From Escherichia marmotae (lineage in GTDB: Bacteria; Pseudomonadota; Gammaproteobacteria; Enterobacterales; Enterobacteriaceae), in NCBI RefSeq assembly GCF_002900365.1, contig NZ_CP025979.1, forward strand, positions 744,001 through 808,000: 64,000 bases of DNA. The letters are read 5' to 3'. Of the stretch, positions 9,370 through 16,156 are shown piece after piece; positions within the stretch are counted from its first letter, which is position 1; the number at the start of each line of letters is the position of its first letter. The position numbers and the translations under genes are program-made. A model generated the notes under the pieces. It searched no databases. It was given only the letters and a program-made list of their open reading frames with translations, and was not told where the DNA came from.

Positions 9370-9398
9370 GGGAGTGAGAAATCACTCCCTTGGTTTTT
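9370..9398 (+). terminator. Intrinsic terminator or attenuator between tyrS and pdxY
   Basis: GGGAGTGA (9370-9377), loop GAAA, TCACTCCC (9382-9389), then TTGGTTTTT. This is a good intrinsic terminator 17 bp after the tyrS stop and just before pdxY, so pdxY expression probably depends on read-through or a weak own promoter. Confidence 0.75.
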
Positions 9399-9412
9399 AT
9401 ACAGGGAACACG

Positions 9413-10273
9413 ATGAAAAATATTCTCGCTATCCAGTCTCACGTTGTCTATGGTCATGCGGGTAACAGTGCGGCAGAGTTTCCGATGCGCCGCCTGGGCG
9501 CGAATGTCTGGCCGTTGAATACCGTTCAATTTTCTAATCACACCCAATACGGCAAATGGACTGGCTGCGTAATGCCGCCCAGCCATTTAACCGAAATTGT
9601 TCAGGGCATTGCCGCCATCGATAAATTACATACCTGTGATGCTGTACTCAGTGGTTATCTGGGGTCGGCGGAGCAGGGGGAACATATCCTCGGTATTGTC
9701 CGTCAGGTGAAAGCGGCGAATCCACAGGCGAAATATTTTTGCGATCCGGTAATGGGGCATCCTGAAAAAGGTTGCATCGTCGCGCCGGGTGTGGCGGAGT
9801 TTCATGTGCGTCACGGTCTGCCTGCCAGCGATATCATCGCGCCGAATCTGGTGGAGCTGGAAATCCTCTGTGAGCATCCGGTACATACCGTCGAAGAAGC
9901 CGTTAAAGCTGCGCGCGAACTCATTACGCAAGGGCCACAAATTGTGTTGGTTAAACACCTGGCGCGTGCGGGTTACAGCCGCGATCGTTTTGAAATGCTG
10001 CTGGTTACTGCCGATGAAGCCTGGCATATCAGCCGTCCGCTGGTAGATTTTGGTATGCGTCAGCCGGTCGGTGTTGGTGATGTGACGAGCGGTTTACTGT
10101 TGGTGAAACTGTTGCAGGGCGCAACGTTGCAACAGGCGCTGGAACATGTGACTGCCGCAGTATACGAAATTATGGTGACCACCAAAGCAATGCAGGAATA
10201 TGAGCTGCAGGTGGTTGCAGCACAAGATCGTATAGCCAAACCGGAACATTATTTCAGCGCAACGAAACTCTGA
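9413..10273 (+). CDS. pdxY: Pyridoxal kinase 2 PdxY
   Basis: A 286-residue ribokinase-fold enzyme that phosphorylates pyridoxal with ATP and Mg in B6 salvage. Visible are the substrate-binding N-terminus QSHVVYGHAGNSAAEFPM, the YFCDPVMGH motif, and the anion-hole signature QPVGVGDVTSGLLL, whose Asp is the catalytic base. The ATG at 9413 matches the known N-terminus. It is downstream of tyrS and separated from it by a terminator-like hairpin. Confidence 0.96.
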   Translation: MKNILAIQSHVVYGHAGNSAAEFPMRRLGANVWPLNTVQFSNHTQYGKWTGCVMPPSHLTEIVQGIAAIDKLHTCDAVLSGYLGSAEQGEHILGIVRQVKAANPQAKYFCDPVMGHPEKGCIVAPGVAEFHVRHGLPASDIIAPNLVELEILCEHPVHTVEEAVKAARELITQGPQIVLVKHLARAGYSRDRFEMLLVTADEAWHISRPLVDFGMRQPVGVGDVTSGLLLVKLLQGATLQQALEHVTAAVYEIMVTTKAMQEYELQVVAAQDRIAKPEHYFSATKL

Positions 10274-10284
10274 AATACCTCTTT

Positions 10285-10310
10285 TCGGCCCACAGTTTCC
10301 TGTGGGCCGA
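10285..10310. terminator. Hairpin between convergent pdxY and gstA
   Basis: TCGGCCCACAG (10285-10295), loop TTTC, CTGTGGGCCGA (10300-10310): an 11-bp perfect stem between two convergent stop codons. Neither side has a clear T-run, so it may act mainly to protect 3' ends. Confidence 0.5.
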
Positions 10311-10316
10311 TGACTA

Positions 10317-10922
10317 TTACTGCAATCCTTCCGCCGTCAACGCAGCTTTCACCGCCGGACGTTCAGCCATACGTTGCATAAATGCCGCAATGTGCTCTAA
10401 ACCCTCCAGATTCAGTTTCACCGCGTATGCCCAGCGCAGAACCGTAAACAGGTAGGCATCAGCAATAGTAAAACGTTGCCCACAGATCCAGTGCTCATCT
10501 TTCAGCGCGTCGTTAACATACTGCAGTTTTTTCTCCAGTTGTGCGCGCGCAATCGGTTTGAACTCTTCTGGTGTAGCCGGGTGAAACAGCGGGGTAAAGC
10601 CTTTATGTAGTTCGGTGGCAATATAGTTCAGCCATTCGATGGTTTTATAGCGCGAAATACTATTTACCGGAGCCAGTAATTGACGGTCGGGTACGCTATC
10701 GGCAAGGTATTGCATAATCGCCACGCCTTCTGTCAGTAGCGTGGCATCATCGAGCAGTAACGCAGGAACCTGTCCCTTAGGGTTAATGGCAAAGTAATCA
10801 TCACCATTTTCGAGGCGTTTTTTCATCAAATCCACACTGACGAGCGTAAAATCCTTTCCGCTCTCACGCAGGGTGATATGGGAAGCAAGAGAGCAGGCGC
10901 CCGGTTTATAGAACAGTTTCAT
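10317..10922 (-). CDS. gstA: Glutathione S-transferase GstA (beta class)
   Basis: A 201-residue cytosolic transferase conjugating glutathione to electrophiles. The N-terminal thioredoxin-like domain carries the beta-class catalytic Cys10 in KPGACSLASHI, the cis-proline motif GQVPALLLDD and the glutathione-binding LTEGVAIMQYL. The helical C-terminal domain contains the N-capping box FTIADAYLFTVLRWA. It reads in the same direction as dtpA upstream but is separated from it by a strong terminator, so it has its own promoter within 10923-10972. Confidence 0.96.
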   Translation of the reverse strand: MKLFYKPGACSLASHITLRESGKDFTLVSVDLMKKRLENGDDYFAINPKGQVPALLLDDATLLTEGVAIMQYLADSVPDRQLLAPVNSISRYKTIEWLNYIATELHKGFTPLFHPATPEEFKPIARAQLEKKLQYVNDALKDEHWICGQRFTIADAYLFTVLRWAYAVKLNLEGLEHIAAFMQRMAERPAVKAALTAEGLQ

Positions 10923-10972
10923 CGGTAACTCCTTTTGGCTGTGGTTTAAAGAATGGTAGTGCGTTGTTGAAT

Positions 10973-11005
10973 AAAAAAAAAGCCGCTAACGAAAAGTTAG
11001 CGGCT
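10973..11005 (-). terminator. Intrinsic terminator of dtpA
   Basis: Stem AGCCGCTAAC (10981-10990), loop of five bases, GTTAGCGGCT (10996-11005); on the minus strand it is followed by a run of eight or nine T. A strong Rho-independent terminator 23 bp past the dtpA stop. Confidence 0.9.
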
Positions 11006-11027
11006 TGTAAAAGAGTTTCCCTGAAAT

Positions 11028-12530
11028 TTATGCTACGGCAGCTTTCGCTGCTTTGTCTGCAGCATCGTCCTGAGTCATGCGATGCAGTTTCGGTGCGGTC
11101 AGCAGCATCAGCACTGCGATAACGGCAGTGGCGACACCAATCTGCAAGAACACGCGGCCATACACATCCAGCGACATCAGCGGATCGGTTACGTTATCCG
11201 GAACAGCCATCATGCCCGCAACATAACCACCAATCAGGTTTGCACCGGCAGTGGTCAGGAACCAGCTACCCATAATGAAGCCCATCAGACGCTGAGGAAC
11301 GAGCTGAGCAACCATTGCCAGACCCAGACCGGAGATCATCAGTTCACCGATACTCTGCAGGCCATAGCTTGCTACCAGCCAGCCTACAGAAACGATACCG
11401 GCGTCAGAAGCAAATTTCGCGCCCACTGGCAGGATCAGGAATGCGCCAGAACACATCACCATACCGATTGCAAATTTGGTCGGCATCGGCAGAGTGTCGC
11501 CCATCTTGTTATAGATAGCGGCCAGAATCGGGCTACCAATGATGATCCAGAATGGGTTCAGCGCCTGATACTGTTCAGGTTCAACCGCCATCCCCAGAAT
11601 GGAGTGTTCAACGTTACGAATCGCAAAGAAGTTCAGCGACGTCGGCATCTGGCTGTACAGCACGAAGAAGATGATTGCTTCAAGCATCAGAATGAAGGCA
11701 ACGATCATTTTACGACGCGCAGCACCTTTCATGGCGAACGCTTCTTTACCGAAGATAACAACGATACCGAAGGCAACAACGCCCAGCGCCATACGCGCAA
11801 CTTCCTGGTTGTGCAGCAGCCAGGTTGCAACCGCGATCAGTGCCACAACGCCAATAATGGTCAGCAGCAGGTTACGGTAGTTGACTGGTTCAAAGTCAGG
11901 TTTCGAACCGTACTGTTTAACCCAGCGCTGGCAGAAGGCAAAGTTAACAATGGTGATCAACAGACCGACTACGCTAAGCGCAAACGCGACGCTCCAGCCG
12001 TATTTAACCGCCAGCCACGGGGTTGCAATCATAGAGAAGAAAGAACCGATGTTGACGGACATGTAGTACATGGTAAATGCACCGTCCAGACGCGGGTCGT
12101 TTTTCTCATAGCAAGTCGAGAGCAGCGAAGACGGGTTGGCTTTAAACAGGCCGTTACCGACAGCAATTGCCGCCATACCCATATAGACGATACCTGCGTC
12201 GTGACCAGACCACGCAACCAGCGCATAGCCAATCGCCAGCACGATAGCGCCAAGCATAATGACGCGTTTAGTACCCAGTACCTTGTCACCTAACCAGCCG
12301 CCGATAGCGACCAGACCATAAACCAGGGCACTAAAGGAAGAGAAAAGTGTGATTGAATCCGCTTCAGACATACCCAGTTGTTTAACCAGGTAGACAGCCA
12401 TAATTCCTTGTAGGCCGTAATAACCAAAACGTTCCCATAACTCAATCGAGAAGATGAGATAGAACGCCTTCGGTTGTTTGAAAGCGTTCAAACTAACGCT
12501 TTCTGTTGGTTTTTGGTTTGCAGTGGACAC
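11028..12530 (-). CDS. dtpA: Dipeptide/tripeptide:proton symporter DtpA
   Basis: A 500-residue POT/PTR-family importer (also tppB, ydgR) with about 14 membrane helices that couples uptake of di- and tripeptides to protons. The proton-coupling motif ExxERFxYY is present as ELWERFGYYGLQG (near residues 30-42). Further conserved pieces are the PTR2 motif GNGLFKANPSSLLSTCY and FTMYYMSVNIGS in helix 5. The long upstream gap holds an OmpR-like site, and OmpR is a known activator of this gene. A strong terminator follows. Confidence 0.97.
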   Translation of the reverse strand: MSTANQKPTESVSLNAFKQPKAFYLIFSIELWERFGYYGLQGIMAVYLVKQLGMSEADSITLFSSFSALVYGLVAIGGWLGDKVLGTKRVIMLGAIVLAIGYALVAWSGHDAGIVYMGMAAIAVGNGLFKANPSSLLSTCYEKNDPRLDGAFTMYYMSVNIGSFFSMIATPWLAVKYGWSVAFALSVVGLLITIVNFAFCQRWVKQYGSKPDFEPVNYRNLLLTIIGVVALIAVATWLLHNQEVARMALGVVAFGIVVIFGKEAFAMKGAARRKMIVAFILMLEAIIFFVLYSQMPTSLNFFAIRNVEHSILGMAVEPEQYQALNPFWIIIGSPILAAIYNKMGDTLPMPTKFAIGMVMCSGAFLILPVGAKFASDAGIVSVGWLVASYGLQSIGELMISGLGLAMVAQLVPQRLMGFIMGSWFLTTAGANLIGGYVAGMMAVPDNVTDPLMSLDVYGRVFLQIGVATAVIAVLMLLTAPKLHRMTQDDAADKAAKAAVA

Positions 12531-12664
12531 TTTTACCTCTTTTTTTACATCCCATATTAACGGGGGTGCATTCTCGCGTGATGTCTAAAAAACATACGCG
12601 CAATTGTTATAGTGGGAGGGGAAACGGCAGGTAATGTTCACTATCTTGCACTTTCAGACAAGTC

Positions 12665-12690
12665 CTTTGTAATAATCTGTTACATATAAC
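12665..12690 (-). promoter_or_regulatory. Probable OmpR-binding region upstream of dtpA
   Basis: The plus-strand sequence TTTGTAATAATCTGTTACAT and the following ATAAC closely resemble the OmpR site GGTTACATATT known from the ompF upstream region. It lies about 135 bp upstream of dtpA, which is OmpR-dependent in E. coli. The strand and exact footprint are inferred. Confidence 0.5.
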
Positions 12691-12741
12691 TAGCCTGGAG
12701 AATTCATCGGTTTTGGGAAATGTTATCCAGCGTTAAATTTT

Positions 12742-12828
12742 TCAAAAAACGTAACGGCAGATTTTTTCACTACTGGAGCCGGGTAATAATTCCTCTTTGG
12801 CGATATGTTCTGCTATAAGGTGTTTCAT
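12742..12828 (-). other. Candidate small ORF or coding relic between nth and dtpA
   Basis: From ATG 12828 a 28-residue peptide begins MKHLIAEHIAKEELLPG and ends in RYVF. The same frame is open further upstream to 12930 (62 codons without a stop), and the extended reading still looks protein-like, with charged and aromatic residues well mixed; a TTG is available as an earlier start. No convincing Shine-Dalgarno precedes either start. A perfect CRP-type site lies 24 bp upstream of the open stretch. I do not recognise it. It may be a small protein, the tail of a decayed gene, or chance. Confidence 0.3.
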
Positions 12829-12953
12829 GTAGTGGGATAGTCCATTATCTGAAAAATAGCCAGTGTAATGTTTTGTAGGTTTCAGGTCGGATTGAATCAA
12901 TGCTTTGTCAAATTTAACTTTTGAGGTGCATTATTTTTACATTTGCGTATCAG

Positions 12954-12969
12954 TGTGATTTCGATCACA
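12954..12969. promoter_or_regulatory. Perfect CRP-type site
   Basis: TGTGA-TTTCGA-TCACA has both consensus half-sites with the correct 6-bp spacer. It is isolated: more than 400 bp upstream of dtpA and not directly upstream of nth. On the minus strand it precedes the short open frame at 12742-12930. Confidence 0.65.
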
Positions 12970-13040
12970 AATGAATAGAAAATTTCGCTATTAAAAAAAC
13001 AATTAACCTGCATTTTTGGTTATTCACAAACGGATTGCCT

Positions 13041-13068
13041 AATGATGCCGCAGCGAGGCGGCATCATT
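13041..13068. terminator. Strong hairpin downstream of nth
   Basis: AATGATGCCGC (13041-13051) pairs perfectly with GCGGCATCATT (13058-13068) across a six-base loop. It lies about 70 bp past the nth stop on the minus strand. There is no T-tract on either side, so it may be a Rho-type end, an RNA-stability hairpin or part of a small RNA. Confidence 0.45.
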
Positions 13069-13139
13069 AACGTTAGAAAGTTGTTTTTGAAGAGGATGAG
13101 TAGCGGTAATGGATGAAGAAACGGCAGTACCTGTTTGTG

Positions 13140-13775
13140 TCAGATGTCAACTTTCTCTTTGTATTCACAAAGATCTTCAATAATGCAGGAGCCACAGCGC
13201 GGTTTGCGGGCAATGCAGGTATAACGCCCGTGAAGGATTAACCAGTGATGGCAGTCGACTTTAAATTCTGCAGGAACTACTTTTAGCAGTTTTTCCTCAA
13301 CTTGTTCGACGTTTTTCCCGGGAGCAAATTGGGTGCGGTTGCAGACACGGAAAATGTGGGTATCTACAGCAATGGTCGGCCAGCCGAAAGCGGTATTCAA
13401 CACCACGTTAGCTGTTTTGCGTCCAACGCCGGGCAATGCTTCCAGCGCAGCGCGATCTTCCGGAACTTCGCCATTATGCTGCTCCAGTAAGATACGGCAG
13501 GTCTTGATGATATTTTCCGCTTTGCTGTTATATAACCCAATGGTTTTGATATACGTTTTCACGCCTTCAACACCCAGTTCGAGCATCGCGGCAGGCGTAT
13601 TGGCTACCGGGTAGAGCTTCGCTGTTGCTTTATTAACGCTGACATCAGTGGCCTGGGCAGAAAGTAGTACAGCAATCAGCAATTCAAAAGGCGAACTGAA
13701 ATTAAGCTCGGTTGTGGGATGAGGATTGTTCTCACGCAGGCGGGTGAGGATCTCCAGTCGTTTTGCTTTGTTCAT
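13140..13775 (-). CDS. nth: Endonuclease III Nth
   Basis: A 211-residue bifunctional DNA glycosylase and AP lyase removing oxidised pyrimidines in base-excision repair. The helix-hairpin-helix LPGVGRKTANVVLN contains catalytic Lys120; Asp138 lies in IAVDTHIFRV. The C-terminal [4Fe-4S] loop has Cys187-x6-Cys194-x2-Cys197-x5-Cys203 (CIARKPRCGSCIIEDLC). Its ATG overlaps the rsxE stop codon, making it the last gene of the rsxABCDGE-nth operon. Confidence 0.98.
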   Translation of the reverse strand: MNKAKRLEILTRLRENNPHPTTELNFSSPFELLIAVLLSAQATDVSVNKATAKLYPVANTPAAMLELGVEGVKTYIKTIGLYNSKAENIIKTCRILLEQHNGEVPEDRAALEALPGVGRKTANVVLNTAFGWPTIAVDTHIFRVCNRTQFAPGKNVEQVEEKLLKVVPAEFKVDCHHWLILHGRYTCIARKPRCGSCIIEDLCEYKEKVDI

Positions 13776-14470
13776 CAGACATTCCCTGTTTCACCGTTTT
13801 GCAACTCGCGTTCAGCGGCTGCTTCAGTGCGGCGCTTTTTCATTTTTTCATCAATCAGGTATTTTCCTGCCAGCATCAGTCCCAGCCCAATAAATGCCCC
13901 TGGTGGTAACATTGCGAGCAGGAAAGGGGAATCAGTGTGGAAGATCTCCACGCGCAATACTTTTGCCCAGTTACCCAACAGCGCATCGGCACCGTCAAAT
14001 AACGTTCCGTTGCCGATAATTTCGCGCAGTGAACCCAGCACGAACATTGCGCAGGTTGCACCCATGCCAATCGAAAATCCGTCCAGCGCCGAAAGCGCCG
14101 GACCTTTTTTTGCAGCGAAGGCTTCAGCGCGACCAACAACGATACAGTTAGTGACAATCAGCGGAATAAAAATTCCTAACGATTGATACAGACCAAAGGC
14201 GTAGGCGTTGATCAGCATTTGTACGGCACTGACCACCGAGGCGATGATCATCACGTAAATAGGGATACGGATCTCGGCTGGCGTCCAGTGACGCAGCGTC
14301 GAGATAGTCAGGTTGGTGAGAGTCAACACCAGCGTAGTCGCAAGCCCTAAACCCAGTGCGTTGGTGGCAGTTGACGTGACTGCCAGCAGCGGGCAGAGAC
14401 CGAGCAACTGAACCAGTGCGGAGTTGTTCTTCCATAACCCCTGAACAATAACGTCTTTAATTTCGCTCAC
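13775..14470 (-). CDS. rsxE: RsxE, membrane subunit of the Rsx (Rnf-type) electron transport complex
   Basis: A 231-residue integral membrane protein with about six helices, homologous to RnfE and NqrD. Rsx uses reduced pyridine nucleotide to keep the [2Fe-2S] sensor SoxR reduced and inactive. Family features include the N-terminal LVQLLGLCPLLAVTSTA, with a conserved membrane cysteine thought to share an iron-sulfur centre with RsxA, and IPLIVTNCIVVGRAEAFA. It sits between rsxG and nth with overlapping or nearly touching ends. Confidence 0.96.
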   Translation of the reverse strand: MSEIKDVIVQGLWKNNSALVQLLGLCPLLAVTSTATNALGLGLATTLVLTLTNLTISTLRHWTPAEIRIPIYVMIIASVVSAVQMLINAYAFGLYQSLGIFIPLIVTNCIVVGRAEAFAAKKGPALSALDGFSIGMGATCAMFVLGSLREIIGNGTLFDGADALLGNWAKVLRVEIFHTDSPFLLAMLPPGAFIGLGLMLAGKYLIDEKMKKRRTEAAAERELQNGETGNV

Positions 14471-14473
14471 GGT

Positions 14474-15094
14474 CTATTCTCCACAGGCAGGAAGTTGAGA
14501 AAGTTGTTCTGGTAACGTTTGGGCGTACAACCCGGCGCGTTTTACCGCATTCACCACCGCGCGAGGCGTAATGGTCGCGCCGGTGAACTGGTCGAAATCA
14601 CCGCCATCTTTCTTTACCGCCCAGTGAGCGTCATTTGCGGTGCTGATTTTTTTACCCGCAAAATGAGTGATCCAGTCAGAGAGGCGCAGTTCGATTTTAT
14701 CGCCAAGCCCTGGCGTTTCGTGATGTTCTGTCACGCGTGTGCCAAGTACAGTGCCGTTAAAATCGGCTCCGACCAGTAGCTGAATCGCGCCTGAATAGCC
14801 ATCCGGCGCGGTCGCTTCCAGAACGGCAGCTACCGGCTGGTCATCCTGTTTAGCGATGTAAACCCGATGTTCACCTTTACCCAGCTCAGGCGCATTCACT
14901 AAATAGCAACTTTGTGCCAGCTCATTGTTATAGCGTTCGGCTGGCAACACCTGATCAAATAACGTCTTTTGTTGCAGGCTGGCCTGTTCAGCAATTGTCG
15001 TTTTGGTCATCTGGTTGATGGCCGCCGTTAAACCTGTTGAACCGGCGGCAAACAGTGCCAGCGTAATACCGTGTTTTCGGATAGTTTTCAGCAT
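14474..15094 (-). CDS. rsxG: RsxG, FMN-binding subunit of the Rsx complex
   Basis: A 206-residue protein with one N-terminal membrane helix and a periplasmic FMN-binding domain. The covalent-flavin motif is FTGATITPRAVVNAVKR near the C-terminus; the FMN is attached through phosphate to the second Thr of GATIT. The preceding block VTEHHETPGLGDKI is also typical. It begins three bases after the rsxD stop and ends three bases before rsxE, so translation is likely coupled. Confidence 0.96.
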   Translation of the reverse strand: MLKTIRKHGITLALFAAGSTGLTAAINQMTKTTIAEQASLQQKTLFDQVLPAERYNNELAQSCYLVNAPELGKGEHRVYIAKQDDQPVAAVLEATAPDGYSGAIQLLVGADFNGTVLGTRVTEHHETPGLGDKIELRLSDWITHFAGKKISTANDAHWAVKKDGGDFDQFTGATITPRAVVNAVKRAGLYAQTLPEQLSQLPACGE

Positions 15095-15097
15095 GGT

Positions 15098-16156
15098 TTA
15101 TCCTTTGCGATGGCCGTAAACGCGCGGACGCGTATAGTAATCGATCAGAGGAACCGTGATGTTCGCCAGCAGGACAGCAAAAGCCACGCCGTCAGGATAG
15201 CCGCCGAAACTGCGGATCAACCAGACTAATAAGCCCGCCAGTGCGCCAAAAATCAGACGACCACGATTAGTCGTAGAAGCGGTCACCGGATCGGTCAGAA
15301 TAAAGAATGCGCCAAGCATGGTCGCGCCAGACAGCAGATGAATTTGCGGTGATGCCAGCGTCTCCGGTGAGAACAACCAGCCCAGCGTTGCGCATAGCGC
15401 CAGCGTCACTAAGAAGCTGACGGGAATATGCCAGCGAATCGCTTTCTGCCATAGCAACCACACGCCGCCAACCAGCCAGGCGAGGTTTACCCATTGCCAG
15501 CCAGCGCCTGCCAGAATACCGCTGTAGATCGGATACTGCATAATTTGCTCAACCGAATGACCGGCGCGGACAGAGGTTTTGAACGTATCCAGCGGCGTCG
15601 CCTGGCTGATACCATCAATGCCTAAGCGTAGCGTGTTCATATCACCGCCGCTGACGGTATGGCCGCTGAAGATAACCTGCACAGCGTCGATAAATCCAGG
15701 GATGTTGACCGCAATCTCATGCGGCGGCAACCAACTGGTCATCTGTACCGGGAAGGAGATCAGTAATACTACATAACCAATCATTGCCGGGTTGAATGGG
15801 TTTTGCCCCAGACCGCCATACAACTGTTTAGCGATGATCACCGCAAACACCGTACCCAGCACGACCATCCACCACGGCGCGAGAGGTGGAATACTTACCG
15901 CCAACAATAAGCCTGTTAGTAATGCTGAGTTATCTTTTAACGTTGCGGCTACTGACTGCTTGCGCAGCTTAAGCACAAGCGCTTCGGCTAACAATGCACT
16001 GACCGATGCCAGCAGGATCTGAACGAGAGTGCCCCAGCCAAAAAACCACAGTTGTGCCGCGATTCCAGGCACGGCTGCGAGCAGTACCAGCAGCATAATG
16101 CGCGATGTCTGGCGCTGGTTATGGGTATATGGGGAGCTAGCTATTCTGAATACCAT
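15098..16156 (-). CDS. rsxD: RsxD, membrane subunit of the Rsx complex with covalent FMN
   Basis: A 352-residue polytopic protein related to RnfD and NqrB. Predicted helices fill residues 20-125 and 215-345. A periplasmic loop holds the segment ISQATPLDTFK, whose Thr is the expected flavin attachment site. The GQNPFNPAMIGYVVLLISFP helix is strongly conserved in the family. It is adjacent to rsxC without a gap. Confidence 0.96.
   Translation of the reverse strand: MVFRIASSPYTHNQRQTSRIMLLVLLAAVPGIAAQLWFFGWGTLVQILLASVSALLAEALVLKLRKQSVAATLKDNSALLTGLLLAVSIPPLAPWWMVVLGTVFAVIIAKQLYGGLGQNPFNPAMIGYVVLLISFPVQMTSWLPPHEIAVNIPGFIDAVQVIFSGHTVSGGDMNTLRLGIDGISQATPLDTFKTSVRAGHSVEQIMQYPIYSGILAGAGWQWVNLAWLVGGVWLLWQKAIRWHIPVSFLVTLALCATLGWLFSPETLASPQIHLLSGATMLGAFFILTDPVTASTTNRGRLIFGALAGLLVWLIRSFGGYPDGVAFAVLLANITVPLIDYYTRPRVYGHRKG

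Noticed and set aside
11082..12293. 403-codon frame antisense to dtpA
   Set aside because: Rich in Gln, His and Asn with no domain; a mirror of the conserved transporter gene. No ribosome site or promoter suggests expression.
12720..12818. Plus-strand 32-codon frame (MLSSVKFFKKRNGRF...) between dtpA and nth
   Set aside because: No ribosome site, AT-rich, basic composition typical of chance; it overlaps the more protein-like minus-strand frame.
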